Assembly: GCA_025808875.1 (NCBI GenBank)
Contig: CP075528.1
Coordinates: forward strand, 2,974,473-3,038,472
DNA length: 64,000 bases
Origin: Enhydrobacter sp.
GTDB lineage: Bacteria; Pseudomonadota; Alphaproteobacteria; Reyranellales; Reyranellaceae
Reading direction: 5' to 3'
The notes below the pieces were generated by a model. It searched no databases. It was given only the letters and a program-made list of their open reading frames with translations, and was not told the origin of the DNA. The translations under genes were made by a program, and so were the position numbers. Positions 19,901 through 28,237 of this stretch are shown piece after piece. Each line of letters starts with the position of its first letter. The stretch's first letter is position 1.

Positions 19901-22044
19901 CGGGCCTCTGTCGCAAAAAGCTCTTCGATGCGGGCAAGTCTGCGGGCACCCGCCTCGTCGAGTGGGTCCCGCGCACCCAGCACGCGATGCAACGCCTCCA
20001 GCCCGGCCCGTCGCATGGCTTCGCTTTCGGGCAACAGCCGGGGAATGGCGCACACGGCGCGCTCCTCGTCGAGACGAAGCAACATGTACTGCTCTCTCAG
20101 ACAGGCCTTGAGCTCGGGCAGAGTCATGCGCTTGTTGATCGGCTGCATGGCACGGACGGCCTGCAACATCGAGAAGCCGCGTTCGTCGACGCCGCCCTGC
20201 GGCAGCCGTACGTGGATCAACGCGCGCAGCACGGCCTGCGGCAGGCCTCCCACTTCGTAGCGACTTTCCAGCTCGGCCCGTAGCCTCGCCTCATCGGCCT
20301 CGCGCGCCAAGTCGCGGGCCGCGCGTCGGCCGCTCGAGGCCGGCTCGCCTTCCAGCCCCACGGCGGCTTGCAGCAACGGAGAGCCGTAGACACCGAGAAA
20401 CATCGCCTCGGTGGTGGCGTCGCGTATCAGACGATAGCTCTCCCAGCAGGTCGATATCCAGCCCGCCATGGCGCGCTCGGCCGACAGCAGGGGATTGTCG
20501 GGCGACACCGGTCGTCGCTGTTGGCGGACCTGCTCGGCCAGCGCCTTCACCGGAGGCATGAAAGGATTCTGATCGGAGAAGGCAGCGAAGCGTACCCGGT
20601 TGGGGTGAAGCTGTCTCAGCAGGTCGGCCGTGGTGTCGTTCGCCAGGGCACGCACCGTCGGCTGCGCCAGCGTGCGATACATGCCGAGGTTGATCTCCGA
20701 AAGCCGGGCGACGGCGGCGAAGCGCTTGTCGTCCGCTTCGCTGTTGGCGCCGAGTTTGCGGATGTCGTCGAGGGTACGCGCTTCCAGTCTGAAGAGATAC
20801 TTGCCGTGGATGAGGTCGAGATGGACGGTGTCCTCGCCAACCTCCTCGATCACCGCTTCGTACAGGCCGGGCGGCATCAGGTCGATCATCTCGATACAGG
20901 ACGCGAACTCAGCATGCTCCTTGGCCGCAACCTTGCCCGAAACGAAAATGCCGAGATGACCGATCGTCTGGTGCAGGCAGTAGACGATCGTCTGGCCCGT
21001 CGACACGAGGTCATCGTCGCTGTCGTACAGGTCGGTGACCCAACCCAGCGCCTGCTGCGGCGGGGTGATGTTGTCGCCCCACGAGCACAGCACGATGATC
21101 GGCGACTTGATGTTGCGCAGGTCGAGCCGCATTCCGGTCGAGGTGCGAATCTCGCCGGCGCTGAGCTTGTTGCCGACAAACAGGTTGTCGGCGATCCACT
21201 GCATTTCGCCCGCGTTGAGCAGGACAGGCATGCCCCACCACGTCTCGAAGTCGAGGAAGCGAGCGGCCTCGGTGTCGACCTTGGAGTAGAGATTGTAGGG
21301 CTTTTCCCAGTAGGTGTTGGCCGGGTTGAGGGACTCGAAATTGCCGACCAGGTTGGCGCCATCGAAGATGCCGCTTCCGACATCCCCCGCGAGCGCCGTG
21401 AGCCAGGTGCCGCCCAGCGTCCCACCGAGATAGCGCATGGGATTGCGTCCGCGCACGCCCGCCCAGTAGGACAGCGGAGACCCCGCCAGCAGGATCGGCC
21501 CGGTGAGGTCGGGATGCAGCGCCGCCATCATCATGATCTGCCATCCCGCCTGGCAGTTGGCGACGACCACGGGCTTGCCGTCGGCTTGCGGGTGGCGCGC
21601 GGCGACCTCCGCGATGAACGCGGCCTCGGCCTGACAGACATCCTCGATCGTCTGGCCCGGTTCGGGCCTGGGCAGGAAGCCGATGAAATAGCAGGCATGC
21701 CCCGCCGCCAGGGCAACGCCGATCTCGCTCTCCTGCTTCATGCCGCCGATGCCGGGGCCGTGACCCGCACGCGGATCGACGACGACGAAGGGCGGCTTGG
21801 CAGGATCGATAGGAGTGCCGGCCGGCGGCTTGACCTGCACCAGAACGTAGTTGACCGGTCGGGCGAGCGCGCGTCCGTCGCGCACGACCTCGAACTCGAA
21901 TTCAAGCACATGCGGCGCCGTCCGTGCGCGCTGCCCCTCGTAGATGTTGCCCCGTTCGCGCAACACGTCGAGCGTGAGGATCGAGCGTTGCCAGACGTCA
22001 GTCCAGTATTCCTGGAGAAAGTCGAAATTCAGGTTGCTGGTCAT
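19897..22044 (-). CDS. DUF3141 alpha/beta-hydrolase-like protein (PHA synthase-related)
   Basis: 715 residues. The first half has an alpha/beta-hydrolase look with a PHA-synthase-like nucleophile cysteine in VVVANCQAGWQIMMMAAL, followed by GPILLAGSPLSYW. A later histidine segment is HQTIGHLGIFVSGKVA. These match the DUF3141 family, often annotated as poly(3-hydroxyalkanoate) synthetase-like, function unproven. It is the first gene of an operon with fabI and others and has an exact FNR-type site 45 bases upstream of its ATG, overlapping the end of the patatin gene. Confidence 0.88.
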   Translation of the reverse strand: MTSNLNFDFLQEYWTDVWQRSILTLDVLRERGNIYEGQRARTAPHVLEFEFEVVRDGRALARPVNYVLVQVKPPAGTPIDPAKPPFVVVDPRAGHGPGIGGMKQESEIGVALAAGHACYFIGFLPRPEPGQTIEDVCQAEAAFIAEVAARHPQADGKPVVVANCQAGWQIMMMAALHPDLTGPILLAGSPLSYWAGVRGRNPMRYLGGTLGGTWLTALAGDVGSGIFDGANLVGNFESLNPANTYWEKPYNLYSKVDTEAARFLDFETWWGMPVLLNAGEMQWIADNLFVGNKLSAGEIRTSTGMRLDLRNIKSPIIVLCSWGDNITPPQQALGWVTDLYDSDDDLVSTGQTIVYCLHQTIGHLGIFVSGKVAAKEHAEFASCIEMIDLMPPGLYEAVIEEVGEDTVHLDLIHGKYLFRLEARTLDDIRKLGANSEADDKRFAAVARLSEINLGMYRTLAQPTVRALANDTTADLLRQLHPNRVRFAAFSDQNPFMPPVKALAEQVRQQRRPVSPDNPLLSAERAMAGWISTCWESYRLIRDATTEAMFLGVYGSPLLQAAVGLEGEPASSGRRAARDLAREADEARLRAELESRYEVGGLPQAVLRALIHVRLPQGGVDERGFSMLQAVRAMQPINKRMTLPELKACLREQYMLLRLDEERAVCAIPRLLPESEAMRRAGLEALHRVLGARDPLDEAGARRLARIEELFATEAR

Positions 22045-22088
22045 GGGAACCCTCGGTGCTGTCCTAGCGCCCGTCGCCCGGTCCGTCG

Positions 22089-22102
22089 TTGATTGAAGTC
22101 AA
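22089..22102. promoter_or_regulatory. FNR/FixK-type site upstream of DUF3141-fabI
   Basis: TTGATTGAAGTCAA matches the consensus exactly. Centre 51.5 bases from the DUF3141 ATG. If FNR sits at -41.5, transcription would begin about 10 bases before the start codon. The last four bases overlap the stop codon region of the upstream patatin gene. Confidence 0.85.
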
Positions 22103-23286
22103 GGGGTCGACCGCTCCAATACCGGCGGAAGCTTGTGCCAGCCGCCGCCCGACTTTCCCTGGCGATAGCCGTAGTCATAGAGAGACTGCATGTACTTCTG
22201 ATCGAATTCGGCGTCCTTCGTGGCGGTGAAATCGGCCCCTATGTAGGCCAGGTTGTAGTCGACGCCGTCGCGCCTGCTGATGAAGTACAATCGCAGCACG
22301 TCGTTGTGGCCGCTCGCTGCCAGCATGGTGCTGATGGCACGGGTGGCGATCGTGATGGTTCTCCGCTCCGCCATCGCGTAGTCGGGATCGAGGCGGGCGT
22401 TGCGGACCACCCAGGCGTGGCGCTCACGCTTGATGCCATGTCGGGCCAGCTCGATCGAGGGCGGGTAGAGGAACATCTGTGCGATGGCTCCGCCGTCGAC
22501 GTGCAGCTCCTGATACTTCTTGCCGTCGAGTTCGACGTCGATCAGCACCGGCTGGAAGGCGCCAGGGATGGCGGCCGAGGCGCGCAGGATCTTGCGCACA
22601 AGGTCGAGCGCGCCGGGGTGGCCACTGGCGGCGATGTTCCCGATGTTCCAGATCACGGGGCGTTGCGAATCGAGGTCGGTGGTTCCGATCAGCAGCAGCC
22701 GCCCACGCAGATGCTCGCGCGCGATGGCATCGAGAAGTTGCTGGTCGGCATGCTTGGCGATCACTTCCGACAGCGGCGTGGTGTCGGCCATGGCATCGTC
22801 GAACAGCGCCGCCGACAGCCCGCGGAAGCGATAAATGCGATCCGCCGTCATGGTCGTGTAGACTTCGCGCAACGCCCCATCGTAGGCGGGCCCGAGGAAA
22901 GCGAAGGGCGCAATGAGCGCGCCGGTGCTGACACCGGTCACGCCCTTGAACTCCGGTCGCGTCCCCGCCTCGCTCCATCCGTTGAGCAGACCGGCGGCGA
23001 AAGCGCCGTTGTCGCCGCCGCCGGAGACTGCGAGATAGTGCACCGGCGGCAGCCGTCGACGGGCACCGGCCGGCAGTGCATCGAGCTCGCGCTGCAGGGC
23101 CACCGACGCCTCGGCAATCATGGCCCGCGGATCGCCGTCTGCATAGAAACGCGCATTGGGGATACCGAGCGGCTGGGCGCGCTCGGTATCCCCACGCGGC
23201 ACCGCCGGACCGCGCTCGAGGGCCGAGCACCCGGCCATGCCAAGGCCCATCGCAAACCACAGTATCAGCGCCGCTACACGGATCAT
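22099..23286 (-). CDS. Patatin-like phospholipase lipoprotein
   Basis: 395 residues. A lipoprotein signal (lipobox MAGC, cysteine at residue 20) anchors it to the envelope. The patatin catalytic dyad is visible: oxyanion loop SGGGDNGAFAAG, the nucleophile serine in GVSTG, and the aspartate in HVDGG. Patatins hydrolyse acyl esters of phospholipids or other lipids. I chose the ATG at 23286 because GGGGAGG precedes it by 6 bases. An FNR-like site lies 54 bases upstream. Confidence 0.9.
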   Translation of the reverse strand: MIRVAALILWFAMGLGMAGCSALERGPAVPRGDTERAQPLGIPNARFYADGDPRAMIAEASVALQRELDALPAGARRRLPPVHYLAVSGGGDNGAFAAGLLNGWSEAGTRPEFKGVTGVSTGALIAPFAFLGPAYDGALREVYTTMTADRIYRFRGLSAALFDDAMADTTPLSEVIAKHADQQLLDAIAREHLRGRLLLIGTTDLDSQRPVIWNIGNIAASGHPGALDLVRKILRASAAIPGAFQPVLIDVELDGKKYQELHVDGGAIAQMFLYPPSIELARHGIKRERHAWVVRNARLDPDYAMAERRTITIATRAISTMLAASGHNDVLRLYFISRRDGVDYNLAYIGADFTATKDAEFDQKYMQSLYDYGYRQGKSGGGWHKLPPVLERSTP

Positions 23287-23339
23287 GAGCCGGCCTCCCC
23301 GCCGCATCGAATGTTCACATGTCGCGGGGCATCGCAGCC

Positions 23340-23353
23340 TTGATAATTCTCAA
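23340..23353. promoter_or_regulatory. FNR-like site upstream of the patatin gene
   Basis: TTGATAATTCTCAA differs from the consensus at one position (C instead of A/G in the right half). Centre 60 bases from the patatin ATG. The spacing matches that of the exact sites. Confidence 0.65.
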
Positions 23354-23540
23354 CGCCGTCGTGGGTCGCACTGTATGGAGCGATACGTCGCGGTAGAAGG
23401 CGCGCCCGTCCTGCGCTTGCGGCACCGGTTCGGGCCTGTCCCGGTCCCGTCGTGCTCGTGTCACGCCACACGGCCGACGACGCGATCGGGAGCCCTCTTG
23501 CCCGACGGCAAGCCCGGCCCCGACCGCAGGTGCCTCGCAA

Positions 23541-24218
23541 TCAGCGGATAATCGCGATCTTGAAGGCCGTCTGCACACTGTAGACGGCCGTGAGGTTGTC
23601 ACCGGGCTTGAGGGTGGCCAGAGCTGCCTTGCCTTCGTCGCTCACGATCTGCGGCAGGCGGATGACCTCGCCACTGTCCGGCGCCGGAGCGTCGGGCTCG
23701 CCCGACGAGGCATTGACGATGTAGACGAATCCGGCCGCGGGTTCGGTCTTCGTCACCATGCCGGTCATCTTGAACAGCCGGATCTGGCTCTTGCTGCCCG
23801 GAAGGCCCTCGATATAGGCGTTTTCCTTGACCATGGCATCGGCGCGTGCCGTCACCTGCGGTGACGTCTTGGCGACCAGGAAATCGACATAGTCGTACCA
23901 GTGAATGTCGACGGTCTGGCCGACCTGCAGTTCGTTGTAGCCGTTGCCGCCAAGGAACAGGGTCGAGGACTTCACGACCATGTCGGCAGCCTTCATCTTG
24001 ACGCGCCCCTGGTCCGGCCAGATGACCACGAGCCCGCGCGTCTTGGGATCGAGGCTATGGATGCTGCCGCGCTTGAAGTTCTCGAAGCGCTTGGCGACGT
24101 ACAGGTTTCCAAGGTCGCCGGCTGCCAGAGCAGGCGTGGCGAGCGCCGGCAGCAACGGTGCGGCCAAGGCCGCCCCCGCGAGATACCTGGCTGCCGAGCG
24201 GCGGCTAATCGCGATCAT
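23541..24218 (-). CDS. Secreted hypothetical protein (paralogue of 18513-19097)
   Basis: 225 residues. The N terminus MIAISRRSAARYLAGAALAA carries a twin-arginine-like or Sec signal, followed by ALAAG cleavage. The mature protein repeats a beta-rich pattern and ends LKPGDNLTAVYSVQTAFKIAI, like the other family member. No enzyme motif recognised. The ATG at 24218 has AGGAG 9 bases upstream. It is 59 bases after the small membrane protein gene and probably shares its FNR-controlled promoter. Confidence 0.78.
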   Translation of the reverse strand: MIAISRRSAARYLAGAALAAPLLPALATPALAAGDLGNLYVAKRFENFKRGSIHSLDPKTRGLVVIWPDQGRVKMKAADMVVKSSTLFLGGNGYNELQVGQTVDIHWYDYVDFLVAKTSPQVTARADAMVKENAYIEGLPGSKSQIRLFKMTGMVTKTEPAAGFVYIVNASSGEPDAPAPDSGEVIRLPQIVSDEGKAALATLKPGDNLTAVYSVQTAFKIAIIR

Positions 24219-24277
24219 GATCTGTCTCCTCTTTCGACATCTGGCCGGAAGGTCTGCTCCCCGGCCGGTTACAAGCG

Positions 24278-24445
24278 TCATTGCGTCTGCACGGACGAGA
24301 CGCGGGCGATTTCGATGGCATTGCGTTGCAAACTGTCGATCGATTGCCACTCAAGGACCAGAACGCCTGCGACGAGTAACGCGATGAACACAACACTTGT
24401 CAGCACACGATCATTGTCCGGCGACGTGTAAGTCCAGTTCGACAT
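24278..24445 (-). CDS. Small single-span membrane protein (55 residues)
   Basis: Short gene starting MSNWTYTSPDNDRVL, then one transmembrane helix (about TSVVFIALLVAGVLVL) and a polar tail ending VSSVQTQ. No family recognised. Support comes from the clear membrane segment, the match to the layout of short envelope proteins, and an exact FNR site whose centre is 41.5 bases from the ATG. The ribosome binding site (AAAGAA) is weak. Possible roles are membrane-complex subunit or small regulator; this is speculation. Confidence 0.6.
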   Translation of the reverse strand: MSNWTYTSPDNDRVLTSVVFIALLVAGVLVLEWQSIDSLQRNAIEIARVSSVQTQ

Positions 24446-24479
24446 TTTTCTTTGTTATCTCGCGCGAGCCCCCCGGTCC

Positions 24480-24493
24480 TTGATCTGAGTCAA
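24480..24493. promoter_or_regulatory. FNR/FixK-type site upstream of the 55-residue gene
   Basis: TTGATCTGAGTCAA fits the consensus exactly. It lies 34 bases before the ATG at 24445, leaving almost no leader if used in the -41.5 geometry. An alternative start site or a different promoter class is possible. Confidence 0.8.
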
Positions 24494-24547
24494 CCGGCCT
24501 GCACGATCGCTTCGTTGCAGGTCACCGACCTCGTCGAATGGTGGAAG

Positions 24548-24982
24548 TCAGTCCCAACCGAGGATCACGCCGACGTCGCCGCGCAGGCCGCCCGCCCGAT
24601 CGACAATCTCGTACTTGAGGTGATAGCCCTGATCCTTCAGTCGCCGTTCCCAGAACTGATAGATCTCCTTCGGGATGCCGGTAAGGGTCTGTTCCCAGCC
24701 CGGCTCGCCCTGATCGATCGCGCGTCCGTTGTCCGTGCAGAGATGATTGGGAAAGCGGAAAACCTGGACGTGAGTCAGGCCGTTCTCCACCGCCCGATTC
24801 ACGATATGCACGACCTTCTCGATGACCTGATCGTCACTGAGGCCCGACGGCTTGCTGATGCGCGCGATGAAGGCCTGCTTCTCGGCATCGGCGGCCTGCT
24901 GCGCCTTGAGTGCAGCCGAAGCCCGGTCGCCCTCGATCTGTGCGATCTTGGACTGGAGGTCCCTGGCAGATGGCAACTTCAT
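24548..24982 (-). CDS. Hypothetical protein (144 residues)
   Basis: The N-terminal half is helical and charged (LQSKIAQIEGDRASAALKAQQ, likely a coiled coil); the C-terminal half has mixed structure with EKVVHIVNRAVENGLTHVQV and a final GVILGWD. No signal peptide or membrane helix, so cytosolic. I do not recognise the family. I chose the ATG at 24982 because GGAG lies 6-7 bases upstream; a start at 25015 would sit closer to the FNR site at 25034. Confidence 0.72.
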   Translation of the reverse strand: MKLPSARDLQSKIAQIEGDRASAALKAQQAADAEKQAFIARISKPSGLSDDQVIEKVVHIVNRAVENGLTHVQVFRFPNHLCTDNGRAIDQGEPGWEQTLTGIPKEIYQFWERRLKDQGYHLKYEIVDRAGGLRGDVGVILGWD

Positions 24983-25033
24983 GACCGACTCCGATAGTGG
25001 TTTGCGATATTCCAAAGGCGCCGTGACGGGGCA

Positions 25034-25047
25034 TTGACCAAAATCAA
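25034..25047. promoter_or_regulatory. FNR/FixK-type site upstream of the 144-residue gene
   Basis: TTGACCAAAATCAA fits the consensus exactly. Centre 58.5 bases from the ATG at 24982. It lies in the 85-base gap beyond the end of the first PPK2 gene. Confidence 0.85.
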
Positions 25048-25067
25048 AAACTGCCCCTCAGGCACTC

Positions 25068-25862
25068 TCAGAAGCGTCGTTCGACGAATCTGCGCTTGGT
25101 CAGCGCCGCGGCATCGGCGTCGCCATCGATCTTCTTGCGTGGAGGCAACGCCACTGCCGACCGCTCCACCTTCTTGTAGGGAATGCGCGACAGGATATGG
25201 GATATGGCGTTCAATCGCGCCCGGCGCTTGTTGTTCGAATCCACGATGTACCAGGGCGCAAATTCGGTGTCGGTATGCTCGAGCATCAAGTCGCGTGCGC
25301 GTGAATAGTCGCCCCAGCGACTGAAAGACTCGGTGTCCATCGGACTCAGCTTCCACTGCCGGACCGGGTCATCGATGCGCGCGCGAAAACGCCGCTCCTG
25401 CTCGTCGGGACCGACCTCCAGCCAGATCTTGATGAGATTGATGCCGCCGTCGACGATGAACCTCTCGACGACCGGACAGAGCTCGAGGAAGCGTCGATGC
25501 TGTTCGGGCGTGCAGAAGCCCATGACATATTCGACGCCCGCTCGATTGTACCAGCTGCGGTCGAAGATCACGATCTCGCCGCCGGCCGGAAAGCGTTCGA
25601 GATAGCGCTGCATGTAGAGTTGGGACTTTTCCCGATCGGACGGCGGCGGCAGCGCGACCACGCGGAACACCCGAGGACTGACGCGCTCCGTAATGGCCTT
25701 GATGGTGCCACCCTTGCCGGCCGCATCGCGGCCTTCGAGAACGATAATGATGCGCTCACGCGACTGCTTGATCCAGTCCTGTACCGCGCAAAGCTGCTCC
25801 TGCAGCTTGCGCAGCTCCCGCTCGTAGTCCTCGCGGCGGATCTTCCCCTCCTTCTTGGCCAT
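25068..25862 (-). CDS. ppk2: Polyphosphate kinase 2, intact catalytic motifs
   Basis: 264-residue PPK2 that transfers phosphate between polyphosphate and nucleotides in the cytosol. The Walker A loop GRDAAGKGG is at about residues 44-52 and the Walker B segment FDRSWYNR at about residues 100-107, both canonical. The lid region RDLMLEHTDTEFAPWYIVD is also present. I chose the ATG at 25862 (MAKKEGKI) because GAGGGGAA precedes it; the longer frame to 25931 would start inside an FNR-like site. Whether it makes ADP/ATP or GTP cannot be told from sequence. Confidence 0.93.
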   Translation of the reverse strand: MAKKEGKIRREDYERELRKLQEQLCAVQDWIKQSRERIIIVLEGRDAAGKGGTIKAITERVSPRVFRVVALPPPSDREKSQLYMQRYLERFPAGGEIVIFDRSWYNRAGVEYVMGFCTPEQHRRFLELCPVVERFIVDGGINLIKIWLEVGPDEQERRFRARIDDPVRQWKLSPMDTESFSRWGDYSRARDLMLEHTDTEFAPWYIVDSNNKRRARLNAISHILSRIPYKKVERSAVALPPRKKIDGDADAAALTKRRFVERRF

Positions 25863-25917
25863 GGTTCCCCTCACAGTCTTGATCCCAGGACGATAGTGAC
25901 GAGCCTTCCGGTCGTCC

Positions 25918-25931
25918 TTGACCATTGTCAT
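25918..25931. promoter_or_regulatory. FNR-like site between divergent PPK2 and symporter genes
   Basis: TTGACCATTGTCAT differs from the consensus at the final base. Its centre is 62.5 bases from the PPK2 ATG and 59.5 bases from the proposed symporter start. It could serve either or both divergent genes. Confidence 0.6.
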
Positions 25932-25983
25932 TGTGAATGCGACCGCGCGACTGGAGTATTTCCGCCCAATCGACGACGAGCCC

Positions 25984-26865
25984 TTGGACCAGTTTCAACA
26001 ATTCGCGGCAGCAGCCCTTCCACCGTTGCTGATCGTCTTCATGGCGGGAAACCTCGGCGCGATCGGCCTGGAACTCGACGTCCGTTCGGTGGTCCGTCCG
26101 CTCGGCGACCGCCGATTTCTCCTCCTCGTCATGGTGTGGAACTGGCTGGTTTGCCCGGCCCTTGCACTGGCCATCGTTCGGTTGCTGCCGATCGCCGACG
26201 CCTATGCCGTCGGACTGCTGCTGATCGGACTGGCGCCCGCCGCGCCCTTCCTGCCGATGGTCGTACGCCGTGCGGGCGGTGACCCCGGCCATACCGCGGC
26301 TTTCCTGCTCATCTCGGCTCTCGGAACGATCGCGCTCATGCCCCTGGCCCTGCCGGCGATAGCGCCCAGCCTCGAGGTGGACCGATGGACCATCGCGCGC
26401 CCCCTGCTCGCCCTGCTCCTGGCGCCGCTTTGCCTCGGCATGGCGCTGCGCGTCCTTTGGCCGGCCGTAGCGGCAACCCTGCGCAAGGGTGTGAAGTTCC
26501 TCGCCGATGCCTCGACGATCGGTCTGCTGATCGCGATCGTCACTGTCTATTTCAAGAGCTTTCTCGACGCCATCGGCAGCTTCGCGATCGCGGCCCATCT
26601 GATCTTTACGGTCGGGGTCCTCGCGGGCTCCTGGGCGAGCGCCCGGTCGCTCCCGCCGTCGCAAAGAAGCGTGCTCAGCCTTGGTGTCGGTACACGCAAT
26701 TTCGGCGCCGCCTTTGCACCGTTGCTTGCAGGCGTGACGGATCCGCGGACGACCGTCATGATCGCGCTGGGCGTGCCCATCACGCTGCTGCTGACACTCG
26801 CGGTTGCCGGTCGGATGGGCCATCGGGCGGACGCGGCCGTCCCGGAAGGGGAGAGCAAGAGATGA
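25984..26865 (+). CDS. Bile acid:sodium symporter-family transporter (BASS/SBF)
   Basis: About 293 residues with nine or ten hydrophobic segments, starting PPLLIVFMAGNLGAIGLEL and containing the late motif LSLGVGTRNFGAAFAPLL, typical of the BASS family's conserved ion-binding region. Substrates include organic anions, taken up with sodium. The start is uncertain: I used the TTG at 25984 just before the first helix; GTG at 25933 or ATG at 26041 are alternatives. Its stop overlaps the DUF2254 start as ATGA. Confidence 0.8.
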   Translation: MDQFQQFAAAALPPLLIVFMAGNLGAIGLELDVRSVVRPLGDRRFLLLVMVWNWLVCPALALAIVRLLPIADAYAVGLLLIGLAPAAPFLPMVVRRAGGDPGHTAAFLLISALGTIALMPLALPAIAPSLEVDRWTIARPLLALLLAPLCLGMALRVLWPAVAATLRKGVKFLADASTIGLLIAIVTVYFKSFLDAIGSFAIAAHLIFTVGVLAGSWASARSLPPSQRSVLSLGVGTRNFGAAFAPLLAGVTDPRTTVMIALGVPITLLLTLAVAGRMGHRADAAVPEGESKR

Positions 26866-28148
26866 GCTGGCTTTCGCGGCACCGGCTGCGGCGCTTCGTG
26901 AAGTATTCCTTCTGGTTGTTCCCGTCGCTCGCCGTCGTGGCGGCATGGGCAGTCGGTCGCTGTTTGGTCGCGCTTGCCGCAGACCTCGATCTCCGGATCA
27001 TCGGCGAACACAATATCGACGGTGCCCGCGCCATGATCGGCGTGTTCGCCGCCTCGATGTTGACCTTCATCGTCTACACGGTATCGGCCCTGCTGCTGGC
27101 CGTGCAGCTCGCGTCCGGCCAGATCAGCCCGCGCCTGATCAGTCTCACCTTCGGACGGACCAGCACCAAGGCAGCCACCAGCGCCTTCGTCTTCTCCTTC
27201 GTGCTCGCCCTGGTCGCGCTCGCGAACCTGGCGGCGGGGAGCGAGCACGAGCTCCTCGTGGTAGTGGCAATCATCGCCAACATGGTGAGCATCGCCGTCT
27301 TCTTCTGGTTCGTCGAGGAACTAGGCACCAGTCTGCGTCCCGTCAGCATACTGCAGTTTCTCTTTTTGCAGGGCCGGGAGGCAATGGACAGTGTCTATGG
27401 TAGTGCCCCGATAAGCGACCAGTCACCATTCGACGAAAGCGCCGAGCTTCCGCAGCCGGAGCTCGGACGCACCGTGACACGGCGTGACTACTCGGGCACT
27501 TTCCTCGCATTCGGCCGGCAGGATCTCGTTGCACTGGCCACGAAGGCGGATTGCATCATCGAGCTCCTGCCGCAGGTCGGGGACTTTGTCTCGATCGAGG
27601 ATCCGCTGGCGCGCATTTACCCCGCCGACGCCAGGATCGACGAAGAGACGATCAACAAAATGATGGCATTTGGCGCAGAACGGACCATGGAGCTCGATCC
27701 GACCTTTGCCCTGCGCATCATGGTCGACATCTGTTCGCGCGCCCTCTCGCCAGCCATCAACGATCCGACCACGGCCGTACTGGCGATCGACCAAATCCAC
27801 CGACTGTTGCGCGTTGCCGGCTTGCGCAACATCGATATTGGAAGGGTTCACGGAACTGACGGCAAGCTGAGGCTGGTCTTTCCGACACCGAGTTGGGAGG
27901 ACATGGTCGACTTGGCCGTAACGGAGGTCCGCCACTATGGAGCGTCCAGCCTGCAAGTGGCACGGCGTACCAAGGCGATGATCGAGCATCTGATCGCCGC
28001 CCTGCCCTCATCACGCGCTCCAGCGCTGCGACGCGAGTTGGTTGCAATCGAGAACAGCGTCGCCCGCATGTTTCCCGAGAGCGAGGATCGCCGGCGTGGT
28101 GGCACGGCCGACCTGCAGGGACTGGGTGGATCGCCACGACGAACGTGA
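26862..28148 (+). CDS. DUF2254 membrane protein
   Basis: 428 residues. Four hydrophobic segments lie in the first 170 residues, followed by a soluble C-terminal region with GRQDLVALATKADCIIELLPQ split over two elements and the conserved LDPTFALRIMVDICSRALSPAINDP split similarly. These match DUF2254, inner-membrane proteins of unknown function. The ATG at 26862 overlaps the symporter stop, so the pair is probably one operon, divergent from ppk2. Confidence 0.87.
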   Translation: MSWLSRHRLRRFVKYSFWLFPSLAVVAAWAVGRCLVALAADLDLRIIGEHNIDGARAMIGVFAASMLTFIVYTVSALLLAVQLASGQISPRLISLTFGRTSTKAATSAFVFSFVLALVALANLAAGSEHELLVVVAIIANMVSIAVFFWFVEELGTSLRPVSILQFLFLQGREAMDSVYGSAPISDQSPFDESAELPQPELGRTVTRRDYSGTFLAFGRQDLVALATKADCIIELLPQVGDFVSIEDPLARIYPADARIDEETINKMMAFGAERTMELDPTFALRIMVDICSRALSPAINDPTTAVLAIDQIHRLLRVAGLRNIDIGRVHGTDGKLRLVFPTPSWEDMVDLAVTEVRHYGASSLQVARRTKAMIEHLIAALPSSRAPALRRELVAIENSVARMFPESEDRRRGGTADLQGLGGSPRRT

Positions 28149-28164
28149 GCTCGCCTCGCGCTAT

Positions 28165-28178
28165 TTGACGAATCTCAA
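28165..28178. promoter_or_regulatory. FNR-like site upstream of the serine dehydratase
   Basis: TTGACGAATCTCAA differs from the consensus at one position (C for A/G in the right half). Centre 66.5 bases from the ATG at 28238, in the 89-base gap after DUF2254. Confidence 0.6.
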
Positions 28179-28237
28179 TGCGGTTTCCCAACGGCCTCGC
28201 GACACTTGAACCTATCAATGCCGCGAGGGAGAAACGC

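Noticed and set aside
23308..23540. A possible small gene between patatin and the secreted protein
   Set aside because: Frames are Arg/Gly-rich and cover the FNR-like site at 23340, which better explains the gap as regulatory.
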